Source: Candidatus Solibacter sp.
GTDB lineage: Bacteria; Acidobacteriota; Terriglobia; Bryobacterales; Bryobacteraceae
DNA: 6,458 bases
Direction of reading: 5' to 3'
Assembly: GCA_017883345.1 (NCBI GenBank)
Contig: JADGNT010000298.1
Location: 1 to 6,458 of the forward strand
A model generated the notes under the pieces. The model saw nothing but the letters and a program-made list of their open reading frames with translations, made no database searches and was not told where the DNA came from. This document shows, piece after piece, positions 1 to 5,395 of the stretch; position 1 is the first letter of the stretch, and each line of letters opens with the position of its first letter. The translations under genes were made by a program, and so were the position numbers.

Positions 1-992
1 AGAAAGTCCAGCAGATACTGGGCGTTAAATCCGATCTCGATATCCGGCCCGTTGTACTCGCTGGACACGGTCTCTTCGCTCTCTCCGGTTTCCACGCTAG
101 AGGAAAATACCCGCACCTCGCCCGCCGCGAACTGCACCCGGATGGCCCTCGACCGCTCGTCGGCAAACTGCGCCACGCGTTCGATCGCCGACCGGATCTC
201 CGCCTTTTCCAGCTTGGCGATGAACTGGTGATCCTTGGGCAGCACCCGCTCATAGTCCGGGAAGTTCCCCGTCAGTTTGCGCGTGATCAGCAGGCGGTGT
301 TCCACCTGGAAGAACAGGTGATTGTCGTCGCCCGCCACGATCGCCTTGGCGTCGGCTCCCGCATCGTCGCTCAGCTTGGTGAGTTCGTTCATCGCCTTCT
401 TGGGAATCAGCGCGCGAAACGGCTTGTCCGCCGTGCCGCTCTCCGCCGGCGAAGCCTGCACGTACGCCAGGCGATGGCCGTCCGTGGCCACCATGGTCAG
501 CCCTTCCGGCCGCATCAATAGCAGCGCGCCGTTCAGCGTGAAACGCGATTCCTCGTTCGAAATCGCGAACGAGGTGCGCGCGATCATCGAGGCCAGCGTC
601 TTCACCGGCACTTCCGCGATCGGCTCCGGCATCTCCGGCAGTTCCGGAAAACTTTCCCGCGACATGCCCGCAATGCGCGTCCGCGAACGCCCGCTGGTGA
701 TGCTGGCCCAATGATTCTCCAGGAACTTCATGTTCACGTCGCCATCCGGCAACAGGCGCATGTAGTCCAGTAGCTTGCGCGCCGGGACCGTCCCCGCGCC
801 CTCCTTCTTCACCCGCGCCGGGCAGGAGCAGCGGATGCCCAGTTCCAGGTCCGTGGCGGTCAGCGTCAACCGGTCGTCGGCCACTTCCAGAAGCACGTTC
901 GAGAGAATTGGTATGGTGGTTTTCTTCTCCACCACGCCTTGAGACAGACTCAACTCACGTACCAGATCGCTCTTGTTGACGGTGAATTCCAT
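1..992 (-). CDS. dnaN: DNA polymerase III sliding clamp (beta subunit), 3' end outside window
   Basis: The beta clamp is the ring-shaped dimer that holds DNA polymerase III on its template. It also binds other replication and repair partners. The minus-strand reading frame starts MEFTVNKSDLVRELSLSQGV and is open for 330 codons to the window edge. The family is about 370 residues, so roughly 40 C-terminal residues are missing, including the peptide next to the partner-binding pocket. Family landmarks seen are TIPILSNVLLEV near residue 26, TDLELGIR, FPELP, ATDGHRLAY near residue 175, FQVEHRLLITRKLTGNFPDY, and a final IEIGFNAQYLLDF. The chosen ATG (990-992) follows a GAGGAG ribosome-binding site. 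The gene lies 234 bp downstream of dnaA on the same strand, the common bacterial order, but has its own candidate promoter. Nothing suggests damage. Identification is firm. Confidence 0.97.
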   Translation of the reverse strand, partial: MEFTVNKSDLVRELSLSQGVVEKKTTIPILSNVLLEVADDRLTLTATDLELGIRCSCPARVKKEGAGTVPARKLLDYMRLLPDGDVNMKFLENHWASITSGRSRTRIAGMSRESFPELPEMPEPIAEVPVKTLASMIARTSFAISNEESRFTLNGALLLMRPEGLTMVATDGHRLAYVQASPAESGTADKPFRALIPKKAMNELTKLSDDAGADAKAIVAGDDNHLFFQVEHRLLITRKLTGNFPDYERVLPKDHQFIAKLEKAEIRSAIERVAQFADERSRAIRVQFAAGEVRVFSSSVETGESEETVSSEYNGPDIEIGFNAQYLLDF

Positions 993-1000
993 GCCCACTG

Positions 1001-1006
1001 CTCCTC
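1001..1006 (-). promoter_or_regulatory. Shine-Dalgarno of dnaN
   Basis: On the minus strand GAGGAG sits 8 nt before the dnaN ATG at 992 and fixes the start. It is notable because none of the three other complete coding genes in the window (dnaA, the secreted protein, the ATPase) has a recognisable Shine-Dalgarno. Confidence 0.75.
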
Positions 1007-1083
1007 TACTTTCCTGGCTATCTCGAGATGCATCGTAACAACCGCATTCATAGGGGCTGTGCAACCTGTTAGAGAATACCTAA

Positions 1084-1112
1084 ATTATACTAAACTCAAC
1101 TACTTTCCGCCA
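1084..1112 (-). promoter_or_regulatory. Candidate dnaN promoter
   Basis: A perfect TATAAT -10 hexamer on the minus strand occupies 1084-1089. The hexamer 17 nt upstream (TGGCGG) is a poor -35, so the call rests on the -10. Transcription would begin near 1077 and give a leader of about 85 nt before dnaN. In the diverged repeat copy 2 the matching bases have become GGTGTA on the + strand, so that copy has lost this -10 element. Confidence 0.45.
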
Positions 1113-1170
1113 TGCCTACGGGAGAATCGCGAGCCGCGGAAAACCAGCGAAAACCGCTCTTGTCACCCGA

Positions 1171-1215
1171 TTTGCACAGTTCTCCTCATGCCCCACAAAA
1201 GGGCAATTGTGTAAA
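1171..1215. other. Conserved imperfect hairpin just downstream of dnaA
   Basis: An inner stem TGCCC (1189-1193) / GGGCA (1201-1205) closes a 7-base loop. An outer stem pairs TTTGCACAG (1171-1179) with TTGTGTAAA (1207-1215), with two G-T pairs and an unpaired 9-base stretch on the left side. Copy 2 (5284-5329) keeps both stems and extends the inner one to TGCCCT/AGGGCA. No T-run follows on either strand, so it does not look like an intrinsic terminator. It could be a structured protein-binding element, since the outer arms are also DnaA-box-like. Confidence 0.4.
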
Positions 1216-1226
1216 ACTCGCTAAAT

Positions 1227-2543
1227 TCACTGTAATGAGTCCATTAGACTGTGGAGTAACCTGTTCAATTCGGCTTCGGTGTGACGCGCTTTCTCAATTT
1301 TGTTGATCGAGTGAATCACCGTGGTATGGTGCTTGCCCCCGAACGCCCGCCCGATCTCCGGCAAAGATGCGTTGGTCAGTTCCTTCACCAGGTACATCGC
1401 CACCTGCCGCGGATACACTACCTTCTTCGTGTTGCTCTTTTCCTTCAGTTGCGATTGCTTCACCTGGAACTTTTCCGCCACCGCCTTCTGGATCGCATCG
1501 ATGGTTACCCGGCGGTCCTGCACGTGCACCAGGTGCTTCAATACCTGCTGCGACATTTGCAGGTTGATCGGCGTTCCCGTCAGCGAAGAATAGGCGATCA
1601 ACTTGACCAGCGCCCCTTCCAGTTCGCGCACATTCGACTTGGTCTTCGAAGCCATGAAGGAGCGGACGTCGTCCGGCAGGCGGACGCCTTCCACCTCCGC
1701 CTTCTTGTCCAGGATGGCCATCTTGGTTTCCAGGTCCGGCGGCTGTATGTCCGCCAGCAGTCCCCATTCGAAACGCGAGCGCAGCCGCTCCAGCAGGCCC
1801 GGTATGTCCTTGGGCGGCGAATCGCTCGAAATCACGATCTGTTTCTGATGATCGTGCAACTCGTTGAAGGTGTGAAAGAACTCTTCCTGCGTGCGCTCCT
1901 TGTTGCCCAACAACTGGATATCGTCCACCAGCAGCACGTCCGCCTCGCGATAACGCTGGTGAAACTGCTGCATGCGCTCCGTCCGGATGCACGAAATCAT
2001 GTCGTTCATGAAGCGCTCGCTCGACGTATAAATGATGCGCATGGCGCCATGCCGGTCGATCAGCTCCCGTCCGATGGCGTGCATCAAATGCGTCTTGCCC
2101 ATGCCCACGCCGCCATACAAAAACAGCGGATTGTAGCTGCGCGAGGGGTTCGTCGCCACCGATTTCGCCGCCGCGTGAGCGAACTGGTTGCACGCCCCCA
2201 CGACAAACGAATCGAAGGTGAATTTCGGGTTGAGGGCCGACGAAGAAGCATCCGCTTCGCTCGAACCGGCGCTCACCAGTGGCGGCGCCATCGCTTGCGT
2301 TGCCCGCGGAGCCACCGTCTCATAGCTCACCCGCCGCAAAGGAAGTCCCAGCTCCCCAATCCCGGCGAAGATCAGGCTCGAATACTCCGTTTCGAGCCAC
2401 GCCCGGGTCTCCCGATCGGGTACCGAAACATACAAGGTGTCGCCTTCCTGGCCGACCAGCGCCGTGCCCTTGAGCCAGTTGTCGAATCCTTCGGCACTGA
2501 CCTTTTGTTGCAGATAGTTACGTAGTTGATCCCAATAATTCAT
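1227..2543 (-). CDS. dnaA: Chromosomal replication initiator protein DnaA
   Basis: DnaA is the AAA+ ATPase that binds DnaA boxes at oriC, melts the origin and recruits the DnaB helicase. It also regulates its own gene. The 438-residue product is close to the usual length and appears intact. Domain I spans about 1-85 (WDQLRNYLQQK, FDNWLKG). A short linker of about 20 residues follows. Domain III carries Walker A GGVGMGKT at 144-151, Walker B LLVDDIQ at 204-210, sensor 1 around SSD 239-241, the RLRSRF box with the probable arginine finger at R253, and sensor 2 NVRELEGAL at 304-312. Domain IV has the DNA-binding signature FGGKHHTTVIHSI at 401-413. The ATG at 2541-2543 gives the canonical N-terminus. 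No Shine-Dalgarno precedes it. The last 14 codons lie inside the repeat duplicated near 5331-5383. Confidence 0.98.
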   Translation of the reverse strand: MNYWDQLRNYLQQKVSAEGFDNWLKGTALVGQEGDTLYVSVPDRETRAWLETEYSSLIFAGIGELGLPLRRVSYETVAPRATQAMAPPLVSAGSSEADASSSALNPKFTFDSFVVGACNQFAHAAAKSVATNPSRSYNPLFLYGGVGMGKTHLMHAIGRELIDRHGAMRIIYTSSERFMNDMISCIRTERMQQFHQRYREADVLLVDDIQLLGNKERTQEEFFHTFNELHDHQKQIVISSDSPPKDIPGLLERLRSRFEWGLLADIQPPDLETKMAILDKKAEVEGVRLPDDVRSFMASKTKSNVRELEGALVKLIAYSSLTGTPINLQMSQQVLKHLVHVQDRRVTIDAIQKAVAEKFQVKQSQLKEKSNTKKVVYPRQVAMYLVKELTNASLPEIGRAFGGKHHTTVIHSINKIEKARHTEAELNRLLHSLMDSLQ

Positions 2544-2547
2544 CAGC

Positions 2548-2590
2548 TTTTACACACGAATAGCACAGGATTTTCACAGAGTTTTTCACT
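2548..2590. promoter_or_regulatory. Phased CACA cluster before dnaA (DnaA-box-like)
   Basis: Immediately upstream of the dnaA start, CACA or CACT cores begin at 2553, 2564, 2575 and 2587, so they are 11, 11 and 12 bases apart on the + strand, about one helical turn each. The first is TTTTACACA (2548-2556), which fits the relaxed DnaA box TTWTNCACA. The others match only the 3' half. The same TTTTACACA occurs in reverse at 1208-1216. The cluster may let DnaA stack near its own start codon for autoregulation or as an origin sub-region. Function is inferred. Confidence 0.4.
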
Positions 2591-2693
2591 ACAACGCAGA
2601 CTCCGTAGGTACTGACTACAGAAAGAATCGCCAGTGCAGCGCCCGTTACACCGCACGCTCCTTCGCAGCTTCTGTGCCCTTCAACCGAGAAGT

Positions 2694-2721
2694 AGAATAG
2701 CACAGCGAGTCGGCTTGTCCA
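2694..2721 (-). promoter_or_regulatory. Candidate dnaA promoter with extended -10
   Basis: On the minus strand TGGACA (2716-2721, five of six matches to TTGACA) is followed after 16 bp by TATTCT (2694-2699). The latter is preceded by TG at the extended -10 position. Transcription would start near 2687 and leave a leader of about 145 nt. A one-mismatch DnaA box overlaps the -35, a typical arrangement for DnaA autorepression. The 11-mer CTGTGCTATTC containing the -10 recurs at 2558-2568, close to the dnaA start, and could mark a second weaker promoter. Confidence 0.5.
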
Positions 2722-2723
2722 CA
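2715..2723 (+). promoter_or_regulatory. DnaA box (one mismatch)
   Basis: TTGTCCACA differs from the consensus TTATCCACA at one position. It overlaps the proposed -35 of the dnaA promoter, so bound DnaA would be expected to block RNA polymerase. Confidence 0.55.
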
Positions 2724-2764
2724 AGTTTATAAAGGCTTTCGTTTGTGTGACTTTCCCATAACGT

Positions 2765-2793
2765 TTGACATCGGTTATGTTTCCGCGTAAAAA
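2765..2793 (+). promoter_or_regulatory. Candidate promoter of tRNA-Gly
   Basis: A perfect TTGACA (2765-2770) is followed by 17 bp and then TAAAAA (2788-2793), a fair -10. The expected transcription start near 2800 is about 10 bases before the tRNA 5' end. The transcript may continue into the secreted-protein gene, since no terminator is visible between them. Confidence 0.55.
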
Positions 2794-2809
2794 TAGAGTT
2801 TTACGCTGG

Positions 2810-2885
2810 GCGGGAGTAACTCAGCTGGTAGAGTGCGACCTTGCCAAGGTCGATGTCGCCGGTTCGAATCCGGTCTCCCGCTCCA
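2810..2885 (+). tRNA. tRNA-Gly (anticodon GCC)
   Basis: The 76 nt sequence folds as a complete cloverleaf. The acceptor GCGGGAG pairs with CTCCCGC (2875-2881), the D stem is ACTC/GAGT, and the anticodon stem is CGACC/GGTCG around loop TTGCCAA with anticodon GCC at 2843-2845. The T arm is GCCGG/CCGGT around TTCGAAT. The discriminator base is T and the CCA tail is encoded (2883-2885). It reads glycine codons GGC and GGU. It is divergent from dnaA. Confidence 0.98.
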
Positions 2886-2911
2886 TACTATTTGTGTCTT
2901 TCCCGATTGCC

Positions 2912-3547
2912 ATGAACAACCGTCTTGCTCTTCTCTTTGTTTTACTGCTGGTTGCGTTCTCCGCTCTGGCTCAAGACTACAATATGGAACCGGTCGCCAC
3001 GGCCGCGCCCGGTTTGCCCGCCGCTTACCAGGCGGCGATCCAGACCCAGGGGTTCCGCGTCAACGGCGCCTCGGGCCCCTGGTGCGAAATCTGGCTGGTC
3101 AAATCCCTGCCGGTGGGCGCCAAACCGGACGACGCCGCGATATCCTTCGGCGTCGCCCAGGGTACCCTGCTCGGCATGATCCGCTTTCCCGGCAAGGGCG
3201 CCGACCGCCGCGGCCAAGTCATTCCAGCCGGCGTTTACACCCTCCGCTACAGTTTGTTCCCGGTGGACGGCGCCCATTCCGGCGTGGCCCCACAGCGCGA
3301 TTTCGCCCTGCTGACACCGCTTGCGGCCGACCCTGACCCAGCCGCCAAACCCGCCTTCGACGACCTCGTCAAGATGAGCCGCAAAGCCTCCGGCACTCCG
3401 CACCCCGCCGTCCTGTCGCTCGAAACCCCTCCTGCCAGCGCCACCGCCCCCGGGGTCGTCAAGGAAGGCGAACACGATTGGACGCTCACCGTCAAAGCCG
3501 GTGGCCTGACGTTTTCGATCATCGTAGTCGGCAAGGCTGAAGGCTAA
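2912..3547 (+). CDS. Secreted protein of unknown function
   Basis: The product has 211 residues. It starts with a clear signal peptide: MNNR, a hydrophobic core LALLFVLLLVAFSALA, and a probable cleavage before QDYN. There is no lipobox cysteine and no further membrane segment, so export to the periplasm or outside is expected. The mature part includes WCEIWLVKSLPVG, LLGMIRFPGKGADRRGQVIP, AGVYTLRYSLFPVDG, and a C-terminal stretch WTLTVKAGGLTFSIIVVGKAEG that looks like beta strands. I recognise no enzyme motif. The frame is open upstream across the tRNA, but ATG 2912 is chosen because it begins the signal peptide. It starts only 26 nt after the tRNA CCA end and has no Shine-Dalgarno. It is probably co-transcribed with the tRNA or initiated on a short leader. 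Real gene, function unknown. Confidence 0.85.
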   Translation: MNNRLALLFVLLLVAFSALAQDYNMEPVATAAPGLPAAYQAAIQTQGFRVNGASGPWCEIWLVKSLPVGAKPDDAAISFGVAQGTLLGMIRFPGKGADRRGQVIPAGVYTLRYSLFPVDGAHSGVAPQRDFALLTPLAADPDPAAKPAFDDLVKMSRKASGTPHPAVLSLETPPASATAPGVVKEGEHDWTLTVKAGGLTFSIIVVGKAEG

Positions 3548-3805
3548 CCAATCCCCCTCACCGGCGGTCTACGCGATGTCGTCAGGGGCCTGGATCGCGG
3601 GTTGCCCATTTCCAACATCGGCTCGATGGAAGACGGCATGGCCACCGCCCTTCCCACTCCCGATTTCTGGCGCTGGTTCGGCCACCTACCCCAGCCAGAA
3701 TCTCCGGTGGTTTGGCGGCTTATCCTCAGATACCTATTGGCGAGGGGATTACGTTATCCAATTGGGTACTGGTACCCTGCCCCGGGGCTCGTGTATATTC
3801 CGTAA
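3548..3805 (+). pseudogene. Possible decayed coding fragment
   Basis: The 261 bases between the secreted-protein gene and the ATPase hold no convincing intact gene. One + frame stays open from 3548 to a stop at 3805 and reads GLRDVVRGLDRGLPISNIGS followed by MEDGMATALPTPDFWRWFGH. This vaguely resembles the periplasmic-core ending of MacB/FtsX-type permeases common in acidobacteria (a D..LP......M motif). The part after about 3690 looks like random sequence and there is no membrane segment. It may be a relic of a lost permease gene or a chance open frame. Confidence 0.25.
3764..3799 (+). promoter_or_regulatory. Palindrome and -10 before the ATPase gene
   Basis: GGGTAC (3764-3769) and GTACCC (3772-3777) form a perfect inverted repeat with a 2-base centre, an operator-like arrangement 31 bp before the ATPase ATG. 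It is followed by TATATT (3794-3799), a good -10. No consensus -35 lies 16-18 bp upstream; the palindrome occupies that position. This would suit an activator- or repressor-controlled promoter. Transcription would start within a few bases of the ATG at 3809, giving a leaderless or near-leaderless mRNA. Confidence 0.4.
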
Positions 3806-3808
3806 CGG

Positions 3809-5089
3809 ATGACCGCCGCGCATGCAGCCCCGACCCTCCGGCAAGATTGCTGGCCCATCGTACCCGATCGCCTGGAAGACTTAGGCGTACCGCGCTCCGT
3901 AGTCGCCGATCTGGTTCTCCGCTACCTGTGGCTGCACGGCTCGGGCACCTTGGCTCGACTGAATGAGACCCTCAAGCTATCGTTCCCTCTGCTGGAAACG
4001 CTCTTCCATCAGTTCCGCAACCAGCAGTTGTTGGAAGTGAAGGGGATGACGGGCAACGACTATTCGTTCTCCCTGACGGCGGGCGGGCGCGCCCAGGCCA
4101 GCGGGCGCAACGAGGTCTGCCAGTACGTGGGACCGGCCCCGGTCTCCATCCAGCAATATCAGAAAGTGGTCAAGGCGCAGGCGGCGCATGTCCGTGTGAG
4201 CCGCGAAAGCCTGCGTCAGGCTTTCGACGACCTGGTCCTGCCCGATGGCTTGCTGGATCAGCTCGGTCCCGCGCTGATCGGCCACCAGTCGCTATTCCTT
4301 TATGGCGGTACGGGGAACGGCAAGACCAGCATAGCCGAACGCATCCTGCGCATCTATCACGACTCCATTGTGGTGCCCTACGCGGTGGAAGTGGATGGCC
4401 ACATCATCTCTCTATTCGACCCCGTGGTTCACAAACAACTGCCGTTTCACGACGACCTGCTGGATCCGCGCTGGGCGGTCTGCGAGCGGCCGTGCATCAC
4501 AGTAGGCGGCGAGCTTTCGGCCGCCATGCTGGAGCTCAGGCTCGACGAATCCACCCGCGTCTTCATCTCCCCATGCCAGATGAAGGCCAACAACGGCATC
4601 CTGATCATCGACGATTTTGGCCGCCAAGTGCTCGCGCCGCGCGATCTGCTCAACCGTTGGATCGTCCCCCTGGACCGGCGCGTGGATTACCTGACCCTCT
4701 CCTCCGGGATGAAGTTCCAGGTGCCCTTTGAGTTGATGGTTGTATTCTCCACCAACCTGAATCCCCACGATCTGGCCGACGAGGCTTTTCTCCGCCGCAT
4801 TCAGACCAAAGTGCTGGTGGAAAATGTCAGCGCCGAAGTCTTCGAGGAAATCTTCCGCCGGGTGATGCAGACTCTGCAAGTACCCACCGAACCCGGATGT
4901 GTCGAGTATCTACGCGAGCGCTGCCAAGAGTACACCGCGACCGTGCTGCGCGCCTGCTACCCCAGGGACATCTACTGTCTGGTGAAAGCCATCAGCGAAT
5001 ACGAAGGCCGTCCGGTAAGGATGACGCGCGTCAACATCGATCGGGCCGTGGCGCTGTACTTCGCCAAGAGCCAACCCAAAGAGGCATAG
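3809..5089 (+). CDS. AAA+ ATPase with N-terminal winged helix, role unknown
   Basis: The 426-residue protein appears intact and soluble, with no signal peptide or membrane segment. Residues ~30-95 look like a winged helix (VVADLVLRYLWLHGSGTLAR, then a helix and a wing ending YSFSLTAGGRAQA). The AAA+ core follows: Walker A GGTGNGKTS at 166-174, Walker B ILIIDDFGR at 264-272, a sensor-1-like STN at 314-316, tandem arginines 329-330 as candidate arginine finger, and sensor-2-like YPRDI at 384-388. The DNA-binding-type N-terminus with AAA+ module suggests remodelling of nucleoprotein or protein complexes. It is not DnaA, DnaC/DnaI or a sigma-54 activator (no GAFTGA). There is no Shine-Dalgarno before ATG 3809. 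If the origin lies at 5090-5395, the gene faces it head-on, so a replication-linked role is possible but unproven. Confidence 0.88.
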   Translation: MTAAHAAPTLRQDCWPIVPDRLEDLGVPRSVVADLVLRYLWLHGSGTLARLNETLKLSFPLLETLFHQFRNQQLLEVKGMTGNDYSFSLTAGGRAQASGRNEVCQYVGPAPVSIQQYQKVVKAQAAHVRVSRESLRQAFDDLVLPDGLLDQLGPALIGHQSLFLYGGTGNGKTSIAERILRIYHDSIVVPYAVEVDGHIISLFDPVVHKQLPFHDDLLDPRWAVCERPCITVGGELSAAMLELRLDESTRVFISPCQMKANNGILIIDDFGRQVLAPRDLLNRWIVPLDRRVDYLTLSSGMKFQVPFELMVVFSTNLNPHDLADEAFLRRIQTKVLVENVSAEVFEEIFRRVMQTLQVPTEPGCVEYLRERCQEYTATVLRACYPRDIYCLVKAISEYEGRPVRMTRVNIDRAVALYFAKSQPKEA

Positions 5090-5155
5090 GTCGCTACCAA
5101 CTCCCGCAGGGCGACTACTATTGTTCTTTATTAACTATAAATATCTAGCATAAGA

Positions 5156-5383
5156 ACCGTAGTCATAGGCCCTGTGGAAAGTGTGGAAGTCAGGTTAAGG
5201 TGTACAAAAACCAACTAGTTTCCTGGTGTGCTAATGGAGGAGAAGGGCTAGGAAAAAGAGGGAAGATGAGGGTGGTAACGTGATTTTCACAGTTTTCCCC
5301 ATGCCCTGCGAAAGGGCAATTGTGGAAAACCTAGGAAGTCATTTGTAATGAGAATTTTGGACTGTGAAGTAGTCTGTTGAATA
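5156..5383. repeat. Direct repeat copy 2 (ghost dnaA-dnaN junction)
   Basis: This is the partner of 1041-1270 in the same orientation, best conserved at 5282-5383 (75 of 102 identical, ungapped). It keeps the hairpin (5284-5329) and the end of a dnaA reading frame. The dnaN -10 element present in copy 1 has been lost. Similarity fades left of about 5151 and stops at 5383, where it meets the comM stop codon at 5396-5398. Confidence 0.75.
5236..5275 (+). other. Purine-rich tract inside candidate origin
   Basis: Thirty-six of 40 bases on the + strand are purines, with four pyrimidines at 5248, 5249, 5267 and 5273. The equivalent part of repeat copy 1 is not purine-rich, so the tract arose or was retained only in copy 2. 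Such asymmetric tracts can adopt unusual structures; function here is unknown. Confidence 0.5.
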
Positions 5384-5384
5384 A
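5331..5384 (-). pseudogene. Relic of a second dnaA C-terminus
   Basis: Read in the dnaA frame on the minus strand, 5331-5384 gives LFNRLLHSPKFSLQMTS and a TAG stop. The intact dnaA ends ELNRLLHSLMDSLQ. NRLLHS and SLQ are identical, and the codon differences inside those nine residues (AGG/AGA, TTA/CTA, CTC/CTT, CAG/CAA) are all synonymous. This shows that the ancestor of copy 2 diverged while still encoding DnaA. The original stop position is lost, and reading continues three codons further. The remaining ~420 codons of this second dnaA are absent; comM sequence begins 12 bp away. Confidence 0.6.
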
Positions 5385-5395
5385 CTGATATGCCG

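Larger units (their letters stand above)
1041..1270. repeat. Direct repeat copy 1 (dnaA 3' end plus dnaA-dnaN intergenic)
   Basis: This segment matches 5156-5383 in the same orientation. From 1169 to 1270 the alignment with 5282-5383 is ungapped, with 75 of 102 bases identical by hand count. It includes the identical ten bases GGGCAATTGT and nearly identical TGTAATGAG. Left of that, blocks such as 1048-1065 against 5163-5180 and 1080-1107 against 5195-5222 (about 75%) remain in register with only a 2 nt length difference. The repeat covers the last dnaA codons (1227-1270) and most of the dnaA-dnaN spacer. The spacer also holds a TTTTACACA DnaA-box-like site (1208-1216, minus strand). Confidence 0.75.
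5090..5395. other. Candidate replication origin (oriC)
   Basis: This 306 bp non-coding stretch has several origin hallmarks. Bases 5119-5153 are about 80% A+T in a GC-rich region, a possible unwinding element. DnaA-box-like nonamers follow on the minus strand: tandem at 5173-5181 (CTTTCCACA) and 5182-5190 (ACTTCCACA), and at 5321-5329 (TTTTCCACA, one mismatch to TTATCCACA and the form described as the cyanobacterial box). The + strand changes here from generally C-rich to G-rich. Hand counts per 60 bases are 22 C/10 G at 1381, 28 C/13 G at 3301, 5 C/26 G at 5221 and 12 C/28 G at 5461. Most of the segment is a diverged copy of the dnaA-dnaN junction. No perfect TTATCCACA is present, so the call is an inference. 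Confidence 0.5.

Noticed and set aside
1281..2525. Long plus-strand open frame opposite dnaA (414 codons)
   Set aside because: It is the antisense of dnaA. The product is rich in R, L, H and Q with no domain, and the minus-strand frame shows all DnaA motifs.
2518..2724. 68-codon minus-strand frame upstream of and overlapping the dnaA start
   Set aside because: It overlaps the promoter and DnaA-box-like sites, has no ribosome-binding site, and resembles no known protein.
2765..2911. Upstream extension of the secreted-protein frame across the tRNA
   Set aside because: It would translate the tRNA and place 49 residues ahead of an evident signal peptide.
5090..5115. GTCG...CGAC with inner CCC/GGG as terminator of the ATPase gene
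   Set aside because: The stem is interrupted by a nine-base asymmetric loop and is followed only by a mixed TACTATTGTTC sequence, so it is too weak to call.
5104..5125. TAGTAG-like trinucleotides on the minus strand as a DnaA-trio element
   Set aside because: Only two repeats are present and they do not directly adjoin a DnaA box in the required arrangement.
1041..5383. The direct repeats as attL/attR of an element integrated at the 3' end of dnaA
   Set aside because: In such an event the displaced gene tail lies beyond the 3' side of the restored gene. Here the relic tail is on the 5' side of dnaA and the bracketed DNA contains dnaA itself, with no integrase gene.
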